A stretch of 37,383 nucleotides of DNA from an uncultured Methanobacteriaceae archaeon. Lineage in GTDB: Archaea > Methanobacteriota > Methanobacteria > Methanobacteriales > Methanobacteriaceae. The notes beneath the pieces were generated by a model. It was not told the origin of the DNA, made no database searches, and worked only from the letters and a program-made list of their open reading frames with translations. Location of the stretch: assembly GCA_902782945.1 (NCBI GenBank), contig CACZOU010000008.1, positions 1-37,383 on the forward strand, given 5' to 3'. A program made the position numbers and the translations under genes. Below, one piece after another: positions 9,414 to 17,330 of the stretch (positions are counted from its first letter, which is position 1; each line of letters starts with the position of its first letter).

Positions 9414-10274
9414 TTATTTTTTATATCTGGCCATTGTATCAGTAATAATACCTGAAATGAATAAAACTATTCCCATAATCACTATAAATAATCCAATAGA
9501 CATTAAATATATGTTATTATTATATGCAGTCATATTAATTGTTAAAAGAATTAATATACCAAAGAATAGGATTATTGCTCCGCTGATTCCATAAAAATAT
9601 AATGGTCTATTAAAACGCATAAGCTCTAATACTCTCATTAACACTGAAAAACCTTGAACAACAGGGTTATCCGTACTTGTATCTACATCATATCTAACAG
9701 TAATCTCAACTTCAACTATACGTAAATGATTTTTAGTAGCCTCTATTAACATGTCACTTTCTATTCCAAAACCATCTGGGTCAAAGTTAAAATGTTTAAA
9801 AGACTCTGATGAAAATGCTCTGAAACCACTTTGTGTATCAGTTAACTTAATACCTGATGCTAAATTAGTAGCAGTATCTAAAACCGTTTGACCTACACGC
9901 CTATATTTAGGTGTGTTTGTCTCGTTACCATTAATATATCTACTACCATTAACAATATCGGCCTTACCCTCTTCTATTGGTTTAACAAGATTAGGTATTT
10001 CTGAGGGATTATGTTGTCCATCAGCATCTAATGTTACAATAACATCATATTTTTCAGCATATTTAAAACCAGTTTTTAATGCGGCTCCCTTACCTTGATT
10101 AGTTTTATGACGTAACACTGTAGCCCCTGCTCTTTTAGAGACTTCAGATGTTCTATCAGTACTACCGTCATCGATAACGATTACTTCATCAGCATACTTG
10201 GAAGATAATATAATCATACTTGCTATAGAAACCTCTTCATTATATGCTGGTAACAAAACCGCAACATTACTCAT
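9414..10274 (-). CDS. Family 2 glycosyltransferase with C-terminal membrane anchor (DPM1-like)
   Basis: A 286-aa protein. Residues 1-210 form a GT-A domain: LLPAYNEE, the nucleotide-sugar site DDGSTDRT, the metal-binding Asp83-Ala-Asp85 of TLDADGQHN, and DTQSGFRAF. Two membrane spans at about 225-248 and 254-279 end the protein. This layout matches polyprenyl-phosphate sugar synthases (dolichol-phosphate mannose or glucose type), which load a lipid carrier at the inner membrane face for protein or surface glycosylation. It is divergently transcribed from the GT4 gene and close to an epimerase, suggesting a shared surface-glycan role (inference). Confidence 0.88.
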   Translation of the reverse strand: MSNVAVLLPAYNEEVSIASMIILSSKYADEVIVIDDGSTDRTSEVSKRAGATVLRHKTNQGKGAALKTGFKYAEKYDVIVTLDADGQHNPSEIPNLVKPIEEGKADIVNGSRYINGNETNTPKYRRVGQTVLDTATNLASGIKLTDTQSGFRAFSSESFKHFNFDPDGFGIESDMLIEATKNHLRIVEVEITVRYDVDTSTDNPVVQGFSVLMRVLELMRFNRPLYFYGISGAIILFFGILILLTINMTAYNNNIYLMSIGLFIVIMGIVLFISGIITDTMARYKK

Positions 10275-10494
10275 TAATTGTACAACTCCTAAAAAAAAAT
10301 AATAAATTAATTATTATAATATTTCCCAATATTTAATATTATAATAATATTTGATTTTTTAAATTATTATAATTTTAGATATTAGAGTTAATAACTACAA
10401 AAATATATTATATAAATAACTATGAAAAATAAAGTATTATTAACATTCAATAAAATAAACTTATGAAACATAATTCAATACAAGGGAGATTACA

Positions 10495-11637
10495 ATGAAT
10501 ATATGCATCGTGACAGAATATTTTCCACATAGTGCTGATTTAGAAATAAAGGGTGGTGTGGAAGTATGTGCATTTAATGAATCAGTAGAACTATCTAAAT
10601 ACAATAATATCACAGTATTAACATCAAATGATGAAAATAATAGTGATGACTTTTACATTAATGATATTCATGTTATATGCTGTGGTGATAAAAGAGGTTA
10701 CACTCAAAAAGGCTCATTATTAAAAAGATTAAATTTCATGAAAGATGCATATAATGTTGGTAAAAATCTTAAAGATATTGACCTAGTAATAGGATATAAT
10801 TTTATCACATATCCTGTAGCATGGCATATTTCACAGAAACTAGATATTCCAATTGTTGCTAGATATCATGATGTGTGGATAGGTCGATGGATTAATACTA
10901 TGGGCATTACAGGAATATTTGGTGAATTTATGGAACGACATTTTTTAAAACAGGACATTGATTTAATTCTACCTGTATCTGATTACACGAAAAACAATCT
11001 GTTACTTTATTTTCCAGAGGATAAAATAAAGACTGTGCATAATATAGTTGATTTTCCTGTAGTTGAATCAGAGCCTTATGATAAACCTACAATTGCCTGT
11101 GTTGCTAGACTAGTTGAGTATAAACGTGTTGAAGACTTAATAAAAGCTGTGAATATTATCAAGAAGGAAATACCTGACATACAATGTAAGATTATTGGTA
11201 CAGGTCCTCTTGAAAATGAATTAAAAAATCTTACTAAAGAATTAGAGTTAGAAGATAACATTGAATTTTTAGGATTTGTCGAAAAGCATGAAGATGTTAT
11301 GAAGGTGGTGAACTCCTCTGATGTATTTTGTCTTCCTAGTGTTGTTGAGGGTTTTGGTATAGTTATTATTGAAGCATTATCCTTAAAGACGCCTTTTGTT
11401 GCTGCAGAGATTCCTCCTGTTGTTGAAGCTAGTGGTAGAAAAGGAGGATTATTTTATGAACCTAAAAATTATAAAGAATTAAGTGAATGCCTCTTAAAGA
11501 TATTAACTAATGATGAACTACATTCTAAATTAGAAATAGAGGGCTATGAACAATCTAAAAATTATACAAAAGAAGTTATTGGTGCTAAACTTAATACAAT
11601 ATTTAATAATTTAAAAATAGATAAAAAAATAAAATAA
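10495..11637 (+). CDS. Family 4 (GT-B) glycosyltransferase
   Basis: A 380-aa protein with the GT4 layout. The N-terminal acceptor domain starts MNICIVTEYFPHS with the GG loop at 20-21. The C-terminal donor domain has ACVARLVEYKRVEDLI near 201-216, IIGTGPLENEL, and the E-x7-E motif Glu285/Glu293 in VEGFGIVIIEALS. The acceptor and sugar are not predictable. GGGAGA lies a few bases before the ATG. The gene is divergent from the GT2 gene and convergent with the epimerase, so the three probably belong to one glycan locus without forming one operon. Confidence 0.88.
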   Translation: MNICIVTEYFPHSADLEIKGGVEVCAFNESVELSKYNNITVLTSNDENNSDDFYINDIHVICCGDKRGYTQKGSLLKRLNFMKDAYNVGKNLKDIDLVIGYNFITYPVAWHISQKLDIPIVARYHDVWIGRWINTMGITGIFGEFMERHFLKQDIDLILPVSDYTKNNLLLYFPEDKIKTVHNIVDFPVVESEPYDKPTIACVARLVEYKRVEDLIKAVNIIKKEIPDIQCKIIGTGPLENELKNLTKELELEDNIEFLGFVEKHEDVMKVVNSSDVFCLPSVVEGFGIVIIEALSLKTPFVAAEIPPVVEASGRKGGLFYEPKNYKELSECLLKILTNDELHSKLEIEGYEQSKNYTKEVIGAKLNTIFNNLKIDKKIK

Positions 11638-11662
11638 AAAAAATGGAGTGGTATTCCTACTC
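11629..11662 (-). terminator. Hairpin plus T-run overlapping the epimerase stop codon
   Basis: On the minus strand GAGT-A-GG pairs with CCACTC around loop AATA (plus 11646-11662, one bulged A), followed by T8 and further T-rich sequence. The TAG stop of the epimerase gene lies within the 5' arm. The site also lies between convergent genes. Confidence 0.5.
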
Positions 11663-12598
11663 TAATCTGTAGTACCATTTCATCCATTCAGCTGTTTTTT
11701 TAATACCTTCTTTAGGTTTTACTTTAGGGTCATGTTTTAAATCCCTGATGGATTTAGAAAAGTCTATTGTTTTTACTTTTGTTGTGAATGGTTCTGCTTC
11801 TTTGTAAGTTACAAGACTATCATCACGTCCTGTAGCTTCTAATACTAAATCAGAATATTCTTTAATATCCATTTCCCAGTCTTGATTTCCACCAATATTA
11901 TATACTTCACCTGGAATAAAGTTATCCACAATATTTGCAAAAGTTCTTACAGTATCTCCCACATAATCTATGATTCTTTTATGTCCAGTGTATACCGTGT
12001 ATGGTTGATCATGTAATGCTAGGTATGTAAATTTAGGTATGAATCCTCTGTATGGAGTGTATTTCTCTCCAGGACCATAACAGTTTACTGGTCTAACTCT
12101 TACTGTTTCTGTTCCAAACATTTTTGCAGAGTTCATGCACATTAATTCTCCATCCCATTTACTTATAGCATAATCATTCATTTGGTATGTGTCTTTTATT
12201 GGATTGTTTTTCATTACATCTTCAGACATTTTACCATTATAATCTCCGTATACTTCAGCTGATGAGAAGAATATCATACGAAACTTGTTTTTTTCCTGTA
12301 ATCTAATCATATTTTTTGTACCTATAACATTTGTCTGCCATAGGTTTTCGTAGTATGCTTCCCCATTCCATCTACCGTATTCTGCTGCTAAGTGGTATAC
12401 GTAATCAAATGGGCCTTCTTCTTCAAGTGTACGTTCTATTTGTCTATAATTTCTAACATCTGTACGTACATAATCGTCACGATTATTATTAAGTAAATCT
12501 GCTGCTATAACCTCGTGTCCCCTATTTCTTAATTCATTTACGAGGTTTGTTCCTATAAATCCTGCTCCACCAGTAACTAATATTCTATTGGTTTCCAT
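11657..12598 (-). CDS. NAD-dependent epimerase/dehydratase (extended SDR)
   Basis: A 313-aa nucleotide-sugar epimerase-like protein. The Rossmann motif VTGGAGFIGTNLV spans 8-20, the catalytic Ser is in FFSSAEVYGDY (Ser112/113), and the catalytic pair Tyr143-x3-Lys147 is in YAISKWDGE. RPVNCYGPGEKYTPYRG and the late KPKEGIKKTAEWMKWYY are typical of the UDP-glucose/galactose epimerase superfamily. The exact sugar cannot be assigned. Its position beside two glycosyltransferases suggests it supplies a sugar nucleotide for surface polymers or glycoproteins. Confidence 0.88.
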   Translation of the reverse strand: METNRILVTGGAGFIGTNLVNELRNRGHEVIAADLLNNNRDDYVRTDVRNYRQIERTLEEEGPFDYVYHLAAEYGRWNGEAYYENLWQTNVIGTKNMIRLQEKNKFRMIFFSSAEVYGDYNGKMSEDVMKNNPIKDTYQMNDYAISKWDGELMCMNSAKMFGTETVRVRPVNCYGPGEKYTPYRGFIPKFTYLALHDQPYTVYTGHKRIIDYVGDTVRTFANIVDNFIPGEVYNIGGNQDWEMDIKEYSDLVLEATGRDDSLVTYKEAEPFTTKVKTIDFSKSIRDLKHDPKVKPKEGIKKTAEWMKWYYRLE

Positions 12599-12701
12599 AA
12601 AATTCCTCTTAAATTATTGTATAAAAGTATATATTTAATAGTATTAATATTTTAATAAGATAAAAAAATGAAATAATAGGATAATAAATAAGGTGAAGAA
12701 T

Positions 12702-13535
12702 ATGTTTACAATAGGAGCTCATTTATCAATAAATAAAGGATTTGAAAATATTGGACTTGAGGCATTAAGTATTGACGCGAATACTTTTCAATTTTTCCCA
12801 CGAAGTCCAAGAGGCGGAAAAGCAAAGAAATTAGATCCTGATGATGTTGATAAACTTCAAGAATTAATGGATAACACAACAATGGACGTTATTTTAGCTC
12901 ATGCCCCTTATATTATTAACTTAGCATCTAAATCAGAGAAAACTAGGAATAATGCTTATGAGATTTTCGAGGATGACCTTAGAAGATTAGACCAGTTACC
13001 TAATAATATGTACAATTTTCATCCTGGAAGTCATGTGCAACAAGGTGTAGATAAGGGTATTGAGTTAATTGTTGATTCATTAAATAAATTAATTCGTGAA
13101 GACCAAAAGACAACAGTTCTATTAGAAACTATGGCTGGAAAGGGTACTGAGATTGGAAGATCATTTGAGGAACTACAGGCTATTATTGAAAAAGTAGAAC
13201 TTGATGATAAATTAGGAGTATGTCTTGATACTTGTCATGTATATGATGCTGGTTATGATATAGTGAATAATCTCGATGGTGTACTTGATGAGTTTGATTC
13301 TGTGATTGGCTTAGACAGATTAAAAGCTATACATTTAAATGATAGTAAATTTGGATTAAGTAGTCATAAGGATAGACATGAAAAAATAGGTTTAGGTAAA
13401 ATTGGTATTGATGCTATAACAGATATTATCAATCATGAAAAACTACGTGACTTACCATTTTATTTAGAAACACCTAATGATGTAGAAGGATATAAGAACG
13501 AGATTGAATTATTACGTGGCTTATATAAAGAGTAG
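12702..13535 (+). CDS. nfo: Endonuclease IV (AP endonuclease)
   Basis: A 277-aa TIM-barrel enzyme that cuts DNA 5' of abasic sites in base excision repair. Metal-ligand motifs appear in order: [59 protein letters not shown] and LETP. I chose the ATG at 12702 over the in-frame GTG at 12693 because AGGTGA at 12691-12696 overlaps that GTG and is correctly placed (5 nt) for the ATG; family members also begin this close to the GxH motif. The next gene starts 8 nt after the stop, so the two form an operon. Confidence 0.95.
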   Translation: MFTIGAHLSINKGFENIGLEALSIDANTFQFFPRSPRGGKAKKLDPDDVDKLQELMDNTTMDVILAHAPYIINLASKSEKTRNNAYEIFEDDLRRLDQLPNNMYNFHPGSHVQQGVDKGIELIVDSLNKLIREDQKTTVLLETMAGKGTEIGRSFEELQAIIEKVELDDKLGVCLDTCHVYDAGYDIVNNLDGVLDEFDSVIGLDRLKAIHLNDSKFGLSSHKDRHEKIGLGKIGIDAITDIINHEKLRDLPFYLETPNDVEGYKNEIELLRGLYKE

Positions 13536-13543
13536 GGATTAAT

Positions 13544-14134
13544 ATGATTAAAGAAGATTTTGAGGAGTTTGCTCATGGTAATGGTGTTAATCTATTAGGA
13601 TATGCTGATATTCCTGAGGAATTTAAATTAAGTCATATGTTTGAAACAACAATTGTAGGTATTATTAAAAAAGATAAGAAATATTCAAAAGAAGATAATA
13701 GCGAAGAGTATGATGAATATACAGAGCTTTTAATAGAATTATGTGATTTTATTGAAAAAAGAGGTTATCATACTTTTTTAGTAAATAAGGAAAATTTAGA
13801 TATTGATTCTTCAGAAATTATTCAAAGCTCTAAGTTACATAATCTTGATAATGAAATATCCTCTGATTATGATGTTAATGTAGATAACGATGAAGTATTT
13901 TTTATTAGTACAGATATGCCTGTTGATTATAAAAATTTACCTAAGCATTTAAAACCTATTATTGAAAAGTATTGTAAAAAATGTTATAATTGTGTGAATA
14001 ATTGTCCTCAACATGCATTATATCTTGTTGATGGTGAAATTCGTTATGATAAAGAAAAATGCCTTGGTTTTGGTGAAAGCTGTATTGAATGTATAAAGGG
14101 TTGTCCGTTTTATGTTGAAAAACCTAAAAAATAG
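13544..14134 (+). CDS. Ferredoxin-like protein with two 4Fe-4S clusters
   Basis: A 196-aa protein. The N-terminal 140 residues are acidic and not recognised, though they are reminiscent of a reduced QueG-like region. The C-terminus has two cluster motifs: Cys144-x2-Cys147-x2-Cys150-x3-Cys154 (followed by PQHAL) and Cys173-x6-Cys180-x2-Cys183-x3-Cys187. A role in electron transfer or in an RNA/DNA-modifying redox step is possible but not shown. It starts 8 nt after nfo with AGGGA upstream, so it is co-transcribed with the repair endonuclease. Confidence 0.75.
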   Translation: MIKEDFEEFAHGNGVNLLGYADIPEEFKLSHMFETTIVGIIKKDKKYSKEDNSEEYDEYTELLIELCDFIEKRGYHTFLVNKENLDIDSSEIIQSSKLHNLDNEISSDYDVNVDNDEVFFISTDMPVDYKNLPKHLKPIIEKYCKKCYNCVNNCPQHALYLVDGEIRYDKEKCLGFGESCIECIKGCPFYVEKPKK

Positions 14135-14137
14135 ATA

Positions 14138-14168
14138 AAAATAAAAAAATATTTTTATTTTATTTTAG
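14138..14168 (+). terminator. A/T hairpin with T-rich tail after the ferredoxin-like gene
   Basis: Ten A/T bases at 14138-14147 pair with 14152-14161, and T-rich sequence follows. It begins 4 nt after the stop. A second weaker inverted repeat (TTGAAT / ATTCAA, 14196-14220) with TTTT follows. Either could end the nfo operon. Confidence 0.45.
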
Positions 14169-14264
14169 AATGACTTATAATAAAGTAGATTATTGTTGAA
14201 TAATAATATTAATAATTCAATTTTATTCTATTTTGTTCTTTGTTTTTGTTTTTTATTAATGTTA

Positions 14265-14399
14265 TCAACTTATTTTTTTTAATGGTAGGTAAATAGGTTT
14301 TGTTTCGTAAATATGTAGGTAGAATAAACCTATTAACATTATTATTGCCATTAATACTTGTACTATTGCTAATCCTATTTTTTTAATTATTCCATTCAT
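14265..14399 (-). CDS. Small single-span membrane protein (44 aa), putative CsoR-regulon member
   Basis: This small ORF reads MNGIIKKIGLAIVQVLMAII, then MLIGLFYLHIYETKPIYLPL and KKIS, ending at TGA. It has a short basic N-terminus, one hydrophobic helix at about residues 8-28, and a basic tail. GAGGTG at plus 14406-14411 lies 6 nt before the ATG, an excellent ribosome-binding site for this genome. It is the first start with such a site downstream of the two palindromic promoter-operators at 14500-14558 and 14736-14794. No Cys, and one His (residue 29), so no obvious metal site. Function unknown; context suggests expression controlled by the neighbouring CsoR-type repressor. Confidence 0.6.
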   Translation of the reverse strand: MNGIIKKIGLAIVQVLMAIIMLIGLFYLHIYETKPIYLPLKKIS

Positions 14400-14499
14400 T
14401 GTTCACACCTCATGATAGAATTAATTTTATTAATGACCTCATAGTCAAGTATATTCTAATTGTCTTAATGATACTTGAATACTTATTTAACCATAAGAC

Positions 14500-14558
14500 T
14501 ATACCTATACCCCTATAGGTATACTAATTAATATAAAAAAAATACTATATAAATCTAT
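14500..14558 (-). promoter_or_regulatory. Palindromic operator plus TATA box, copy 1
   Basis: Arms TATACCTATA (14500-14509) and TATAGGTATA (14514-14523) are perfect reverse complements around CCCC. On the minus strand a consensus archaeal box A, TTTATATA, lies at plus 14546-14553, preceded by an A-rich BRE-like stretch. The expected start about 25 nt downstream falls at the operator, an ideal site for a repressor to block initiation. The C4 tract in an A/T dyad resembles CsoR/RcnR-family operators (family knowledge), and a csoR-family gene is 300 bp away. Confidence 0.65.
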
Positions 14559-14683
14559 TTTAGTCAAGTAACCAATGACTTAATTAATACTTTATATAGT
14601 TAAAATTTCTTTTAATAAATCATTAATATTTTTTTAATTAACAGATTATGTAATTGATTTATATTAATAAATTATATTCAACA

Positions 14684-14725
14684 CCTTTCGAGTTTAACAC
14701 CTTTTGATTTTGACCTTTTGAGTTT
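14684..14725. repeat. Three short direct repeats CCTTTYGAKTTT
   Basis: Copies at 14684-14695, 14700-14711 and 14714-14725 (CCTTTCGAGTTT, CCTTTTGATTTT, CCTTTTGAGTTT), spaced 16 and 14 bp. They lie just downstream, on the minus strand, of operator copy 2, inside the gene-free segment. Confidence 0.6.
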
Positions 14726-14735
14726 ATTTTTATAT

Positions 14736-14794
14736 TATACGTATACCCCTATAGGTATAATAATTAATATAATAATACTACTATATAAAGATAT
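14736..14794 (-). promoter_or_regulatory. Palindromic operator plus TATA box, copy 2
   Basis: Ungapped alignment with copy 1 gives 52 identities in 59 positions. The operator half (14736-14759) differs at one base (TATACGTATA in the left arm); CCCC and TATAGGTATA are identical. The minus-strand TTTATATA box is at plus 14782-14789, the same 22-nt gap from the operator as in copy 1. No ORF follows before copy 1, so its transcript either reads into the small membrane ORF or is non-coding. Confidence 0.62.
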
Positions 14795-14845
14795 CTAAAA
14801 AAAATCATAAAAAAGAAAAAATAGTTAAAAAAATAGAAAAAATAC

Positions 14846-15118
14846 TTAAATTCTAGAATAATAATCAATAATTTTTGACAAGTCCTTAATAGCCTCAGAG
14901 CTATCTCCCTTATCAATAGCATCTTTAACACAATGATTCATGTGTCCTTCAAGAATAATACTACCTACTTTGTTAAGAGCAGACTTAGCCGCATTCACTT
15001 GCATTAAAACATCTTCACAAGGAATATCTTTCTCAATCATACGATCAATAGCTGCAACCTGACCTTCAATTTTACTAAGACGTCTATGTAAATTATCTAA
15101 ATCCATACATTGTTTCAT
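14846..15118 (-). CDS. CsoR/FrmR-family metal- or thiol-sensing repressor
   Basis: A 90-aa all-helical DUF156 protein. LHRRLSKIEGQVAAIDRMI at 10-28 is the family's DNA-contact start. The sensor positions are Cys34, His59 and Cys63, with the spacing of the Cu(I) Cys-His-Cys triad of CsoR; CstR-type persulfide sensors lack the His. The tyrosine second-shell position next to the first Cys is Pro33 here, so copper specificity is likely but not certain. It is the last gene of the egsA-UPF0179-rpiA operon, 18 nt after rpiA. There is no palindromic box before its own operon; the two boxes lie downstream, suggesting it controls the small membrane ORF rather than itself. Confidence 0.9.
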   Translation of the reverse strand: MKQCMDLDNLHRRLSKIEGQVAAIDRMIEKDIPCEDVLMQVNAAKSALNKVGSIILEGHMNHCVKDAIDKGDSSEAIKDLSKIIDYYSRI

Positions 15119-15136
15119 ATATACACACCTGATTAC

Positions 15137-15832
15137 TTATAATATATCTTCTCTATCAATCTCCTCAATACGAGACATTTTACCAACAATAACCTTATCA
15201 GTTAAACCTGCAAAAATACCATTCTCAAGAACACCAGGTATAGTATTTAATTCCTTCTCTAATTTTTGAGGATTTTTAATTTTATCAAACTTGGTATCTA
15301 AAATAAAATTACCATTATCAGTTATAACAGGACCATCCTTTTGAATACCCATACGTAACTCAGGTTTACCACCCATTTGAATAAGAGTTTCTTTAACAAC
15401 TCTTAATGCATCAGGAATAATTTCAAGAGGTACTGGGAACTCACCTAAATCCTCAACCATCTTACTCTCATCAACTATTACAACAAATTTTTTTGCAGAA
15501 CTATCAACTAGTTTTTCTAAAGTATGTGCTGCGCCTCCACCTTTAATTAAATCAAGAGAAGAATTTACCTCATCTGCACCATCAACTGCTATGTCAATAT
15601 CATATTCATCTAATGTAGTGGTATTAATACCTGCTTCTCTAGCTATTATTAAAGATTGATAAGAGGTAGGAATTCCAAGAATATTTAATTCTTCTTTTTT
15701 AATTCTCTCACCTAAATATCTAATAAAATAATGAGTTGTGGAACCAGTTCCTAATCCAACAATTTGACCATCTTTAATTAAATCTGCTGCTTTTTTTCCA
15801 ACTTTATCTTTCAATATATCCATGTTTACCAT
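15137..15832 (-). CDS. rpiA: Ribose-5-phosphate isomerase A
   Basis: A 231-aa enzyme that interconverts ribose 5-phosphate and ribulose 5-phosphate, feeding nucleotide and aromatic precursors. Motifs: VGLGTGSTTHYF near 26-37 (phosphate loop), DIAVDGADEVN with catalytic Asp residues, and KGGGAAHTLEKLV with the catalytic Glu/Lys region. Full length for the family. AGGTGA 7 nt before the ATG supports the start MVNMD. It is inside a minus-strand operon with UPF0179 upstream (17-nt gap) and csoR downstream. Confidence 0.96.
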   Translation of the reverse strand: MVNMDILKDKVGKKAADLIKDGQIVGLGTGSTTHYFIRYLGERIKKEELNILGIPTSYQSLIIAREAGINTTTLDEYDIDIAVDGADEVNSSLDLIKGGGAAHTLEKLVDSSAKKFVVIVDESKMVEDLGEFPVPLEIIPDALRVVKETLIQMGGKPELRMGIQKDGPVITDNGNFILDTKFDKIKNPQKLEKELNTIPGVLENGIFAGLTDKVIVGKMSRIEEIDREDIL

Positions 15833-15849
15833 TTTTCAATCACCTATTA

Positions 15850-16272
15850 TTAATGACTTAAAATAACTTCTGTCAACTTATTACCCACCGGACATGTTAA
15901 TTCCGGACCAATTTCTTCTATTTGACATTTATCATCATTATATAATCCTTCTGGATGACATATGTCATAATTTTCACAATCAACATCACAATCTTTTAAT
16001 CTAAATATAATTGTTAATCCTTTATATGCTTTTTTAGTTTCAATTGATGTTCTAATAGTAGCTGGTTCGACTTCAACTGTCTGAACTTTACCATCTTTAT
16101 GTAATGGACATTTATGAGTAACTTTTTTTACGTTGGTTATTTCATATTTTCGTCCTTTTTCAAGATTTAAACATGTTCTGTTAAATCTACATGATTCACA
16201 TTTACTAGAACCACCATAAAAAGTAAAAACTAAACCCTTTTTAGCTAAACTCGTACCAATTAAAGTAATCAT
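15850..16272 (-). CDS. UPF0179 family protein, cysteine-rich
   Basis: A 140-aa archaeal protein with nine cysteines: 25, 28, 34, 55, 95, 99, 105, 116 and 127. Two clusters, Cys25-x2-Cys28-x5-Cys34 and Cys95-x3-Cys99-x5-Cys105, suggest two zinc or Fe-S sites. UPF0179 is an uncharacterised family, found in euryarchaea as far as I know. GGAGGA just before the ATG supports the start. It lies 11 nt after egsA and 17 nt before rpiA, so it is expressed with lipid and pentose-phosphate enzymes, which does not by itself fix its role. Confidence 0.82.
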   Translation of the reverse strand: MITLIGTSLAKKGLVFTFYGGSSKCESCRFNRTCLNLEKGRKYEITNVKKVTHKCPLHKDGKVQTVEVEPATIRTSIETKKAYKGLTIIFRLKDCDVDCENYDICHPEGLYNDDKCQIEEIGPELTCPVGNKLTEVILSH

Positions 16273-16283
16273 GCTTATCCTCC

Positions 16284-17330
16284 TTATTCGATTACATGAG
16301 TATTTCTTGCAATATTTTCTGCTGCTTCTCTTGTTAAACCACGGTCACCTAAAATAGTGTATCTTTCTTTTCGAATATTATGTGCCTGTGTTAAAGCTTC
16401 TATTATATATTCATCTTCGATTCCTAATTCTTTTGCTGTAGTAGGTGCTTTAACTTTTTGTAGAATAGATCTTATTTTCTTCCAGTTACCACCCTGTAAA
16501 TACATCATCATAATTGTTCCAACACCACACTGTTCTCCATGTAATGCTGGGTTAGGTGCTATAACATCTAGAGCATGACTGAATTTATGCTCAGATCCGC
16601 TGGCTGGCCTACTACTACCTGCTATACTAATAGCCATACCACTGCTTATTAATCCTTTAACAACAATACCTACGCTTCCAACATGTCTTGGTCGTATATT
16701 GTCTGCTTCATCAACTAATAATTTTGCTGTCATTAATGATAATGCTGCTGCTGAATCACTGAATGGTTCGTTGATAAGTTTATAAGCCAATTTCCAATCT
16801 TCTACTGCAGTGAAATTAGATATTATGTCAGCATAACCTGCTGCTGTATATCTATATGGTGATTTGGCTATTATTTGAGCATCTACAACTAATCCAAAAG
16901 GTGCATTTGCTTGTAAAGATACACTACCATCATCACTTTTAATAGATGCTCGTGGTGATGCCATACCATCATGTGAAGCGGTAGTAGGTATGCTGATTAA
17001 TGGAATGTGATTGTTAGTCGATGCCATTTTTGCAACATCTATTACTTTTCCTCCACCTACACCTAAAATTGCTGTGGAATTTTTTGATTGTTTTGTTACT
17101 TCATCTACTGATTCGTATGATGCTGTTTTTATGATTATTTCTGTTATATCGTAACCTTCATCTTCAAGAATTTCAGTTACTTGATCTCCAGCAATTTTTT
17201 TTGTTGTAGGACCTGTTACTAATATTATATCTTTTTCTGAAAAGAGACTATCACATACTTCCCCTATATCTTTAATTACTCCGGGACCCGTACGTATTTC
17301 TCTAGGTAATTGTACATTTCTGAAATCCAT
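16284..17330 (-). CDS. egsA: sn-Glycerol-1-phosphate dehydrogenase
   Basis: A 348-aa NAD(P)-dependent enzyme that reduces dihydroxyacetone phosphate to sn-glycerol 1-phosphate, the stereospecific backbone of archaeal lipids. Motifs: LGVGGGKVIDVAK (89-101, nucleotide binding), SIPTTASHDGMASPRASI (113-130). The likely zinc ligands are Asp168 (GYADIIS), His248 (SEHKFSHALD) and His264 (LHGEQCG), the ligand set of the family. AGGT lies upstream of the ATG. It is the first gene of a four-gene minus-strand operon. Confidence 0.97.
   Translation of the reverse strand: MDFRNVQLPREIRTGPGVIKDIGEVCDSLFSEKDIILVTGPTTKKIAGDQVTEILEDEGYDITEIIIKTASYESVDEVTKQSKNSTAILGVGGGKVIDVAKMASTNNHIPLISIPTTASHDGMASPRASIKSDDGSVSLQANAPFGLVVDAQIIAKSPYRYTAAGYADIISNFTAVEDWKLAYKLINEPFSDSAAALSLMTAKLLVDEADNIRPRHVGSVGIVVKGLISSGMAISIAGSSRPASGSEHKFSHALDVIAPNPALHGEQCGVGTIMMMYLQGGNWKKIRSILQKVKAPTTAKELGIEDEYIIEALTQAHNIRKERYTILGDRGLTREAAENIARNTHVIE

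Larger units (their letters stand above)
14400..14845. other. Gene-free segment with duplicated promoter-operators
   Basis: About 446 bp between the small membrane ORF and the end of csoR, holding no ORF beyond about 14 codons on either strand. It contains two copies of a 59-bp operator/TATA block, three short direct repeats (14684-14725), an inverted repeat TCAAGTAT / ATACTTGA (14445-14478) in the presumed leader of the small ORF, and the sequence TAGTCAAGTA twice (14442, 14561). Confidence 0.7.

Noticed and set aside
12693-12701. GTG at 12693 as the nfo start
   Set aside because: The GTG lies inside the AGGTGA ribosome-binding site that serves the ATG at 12702.
14641-14740. A CRISPR-like reading of the CCTTTYGAKTTT repeats
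   Set aside because: Units are only 12 bp with 2-4 bp gaps and no spacer-sized inserts, and there are no cas genes in the window.
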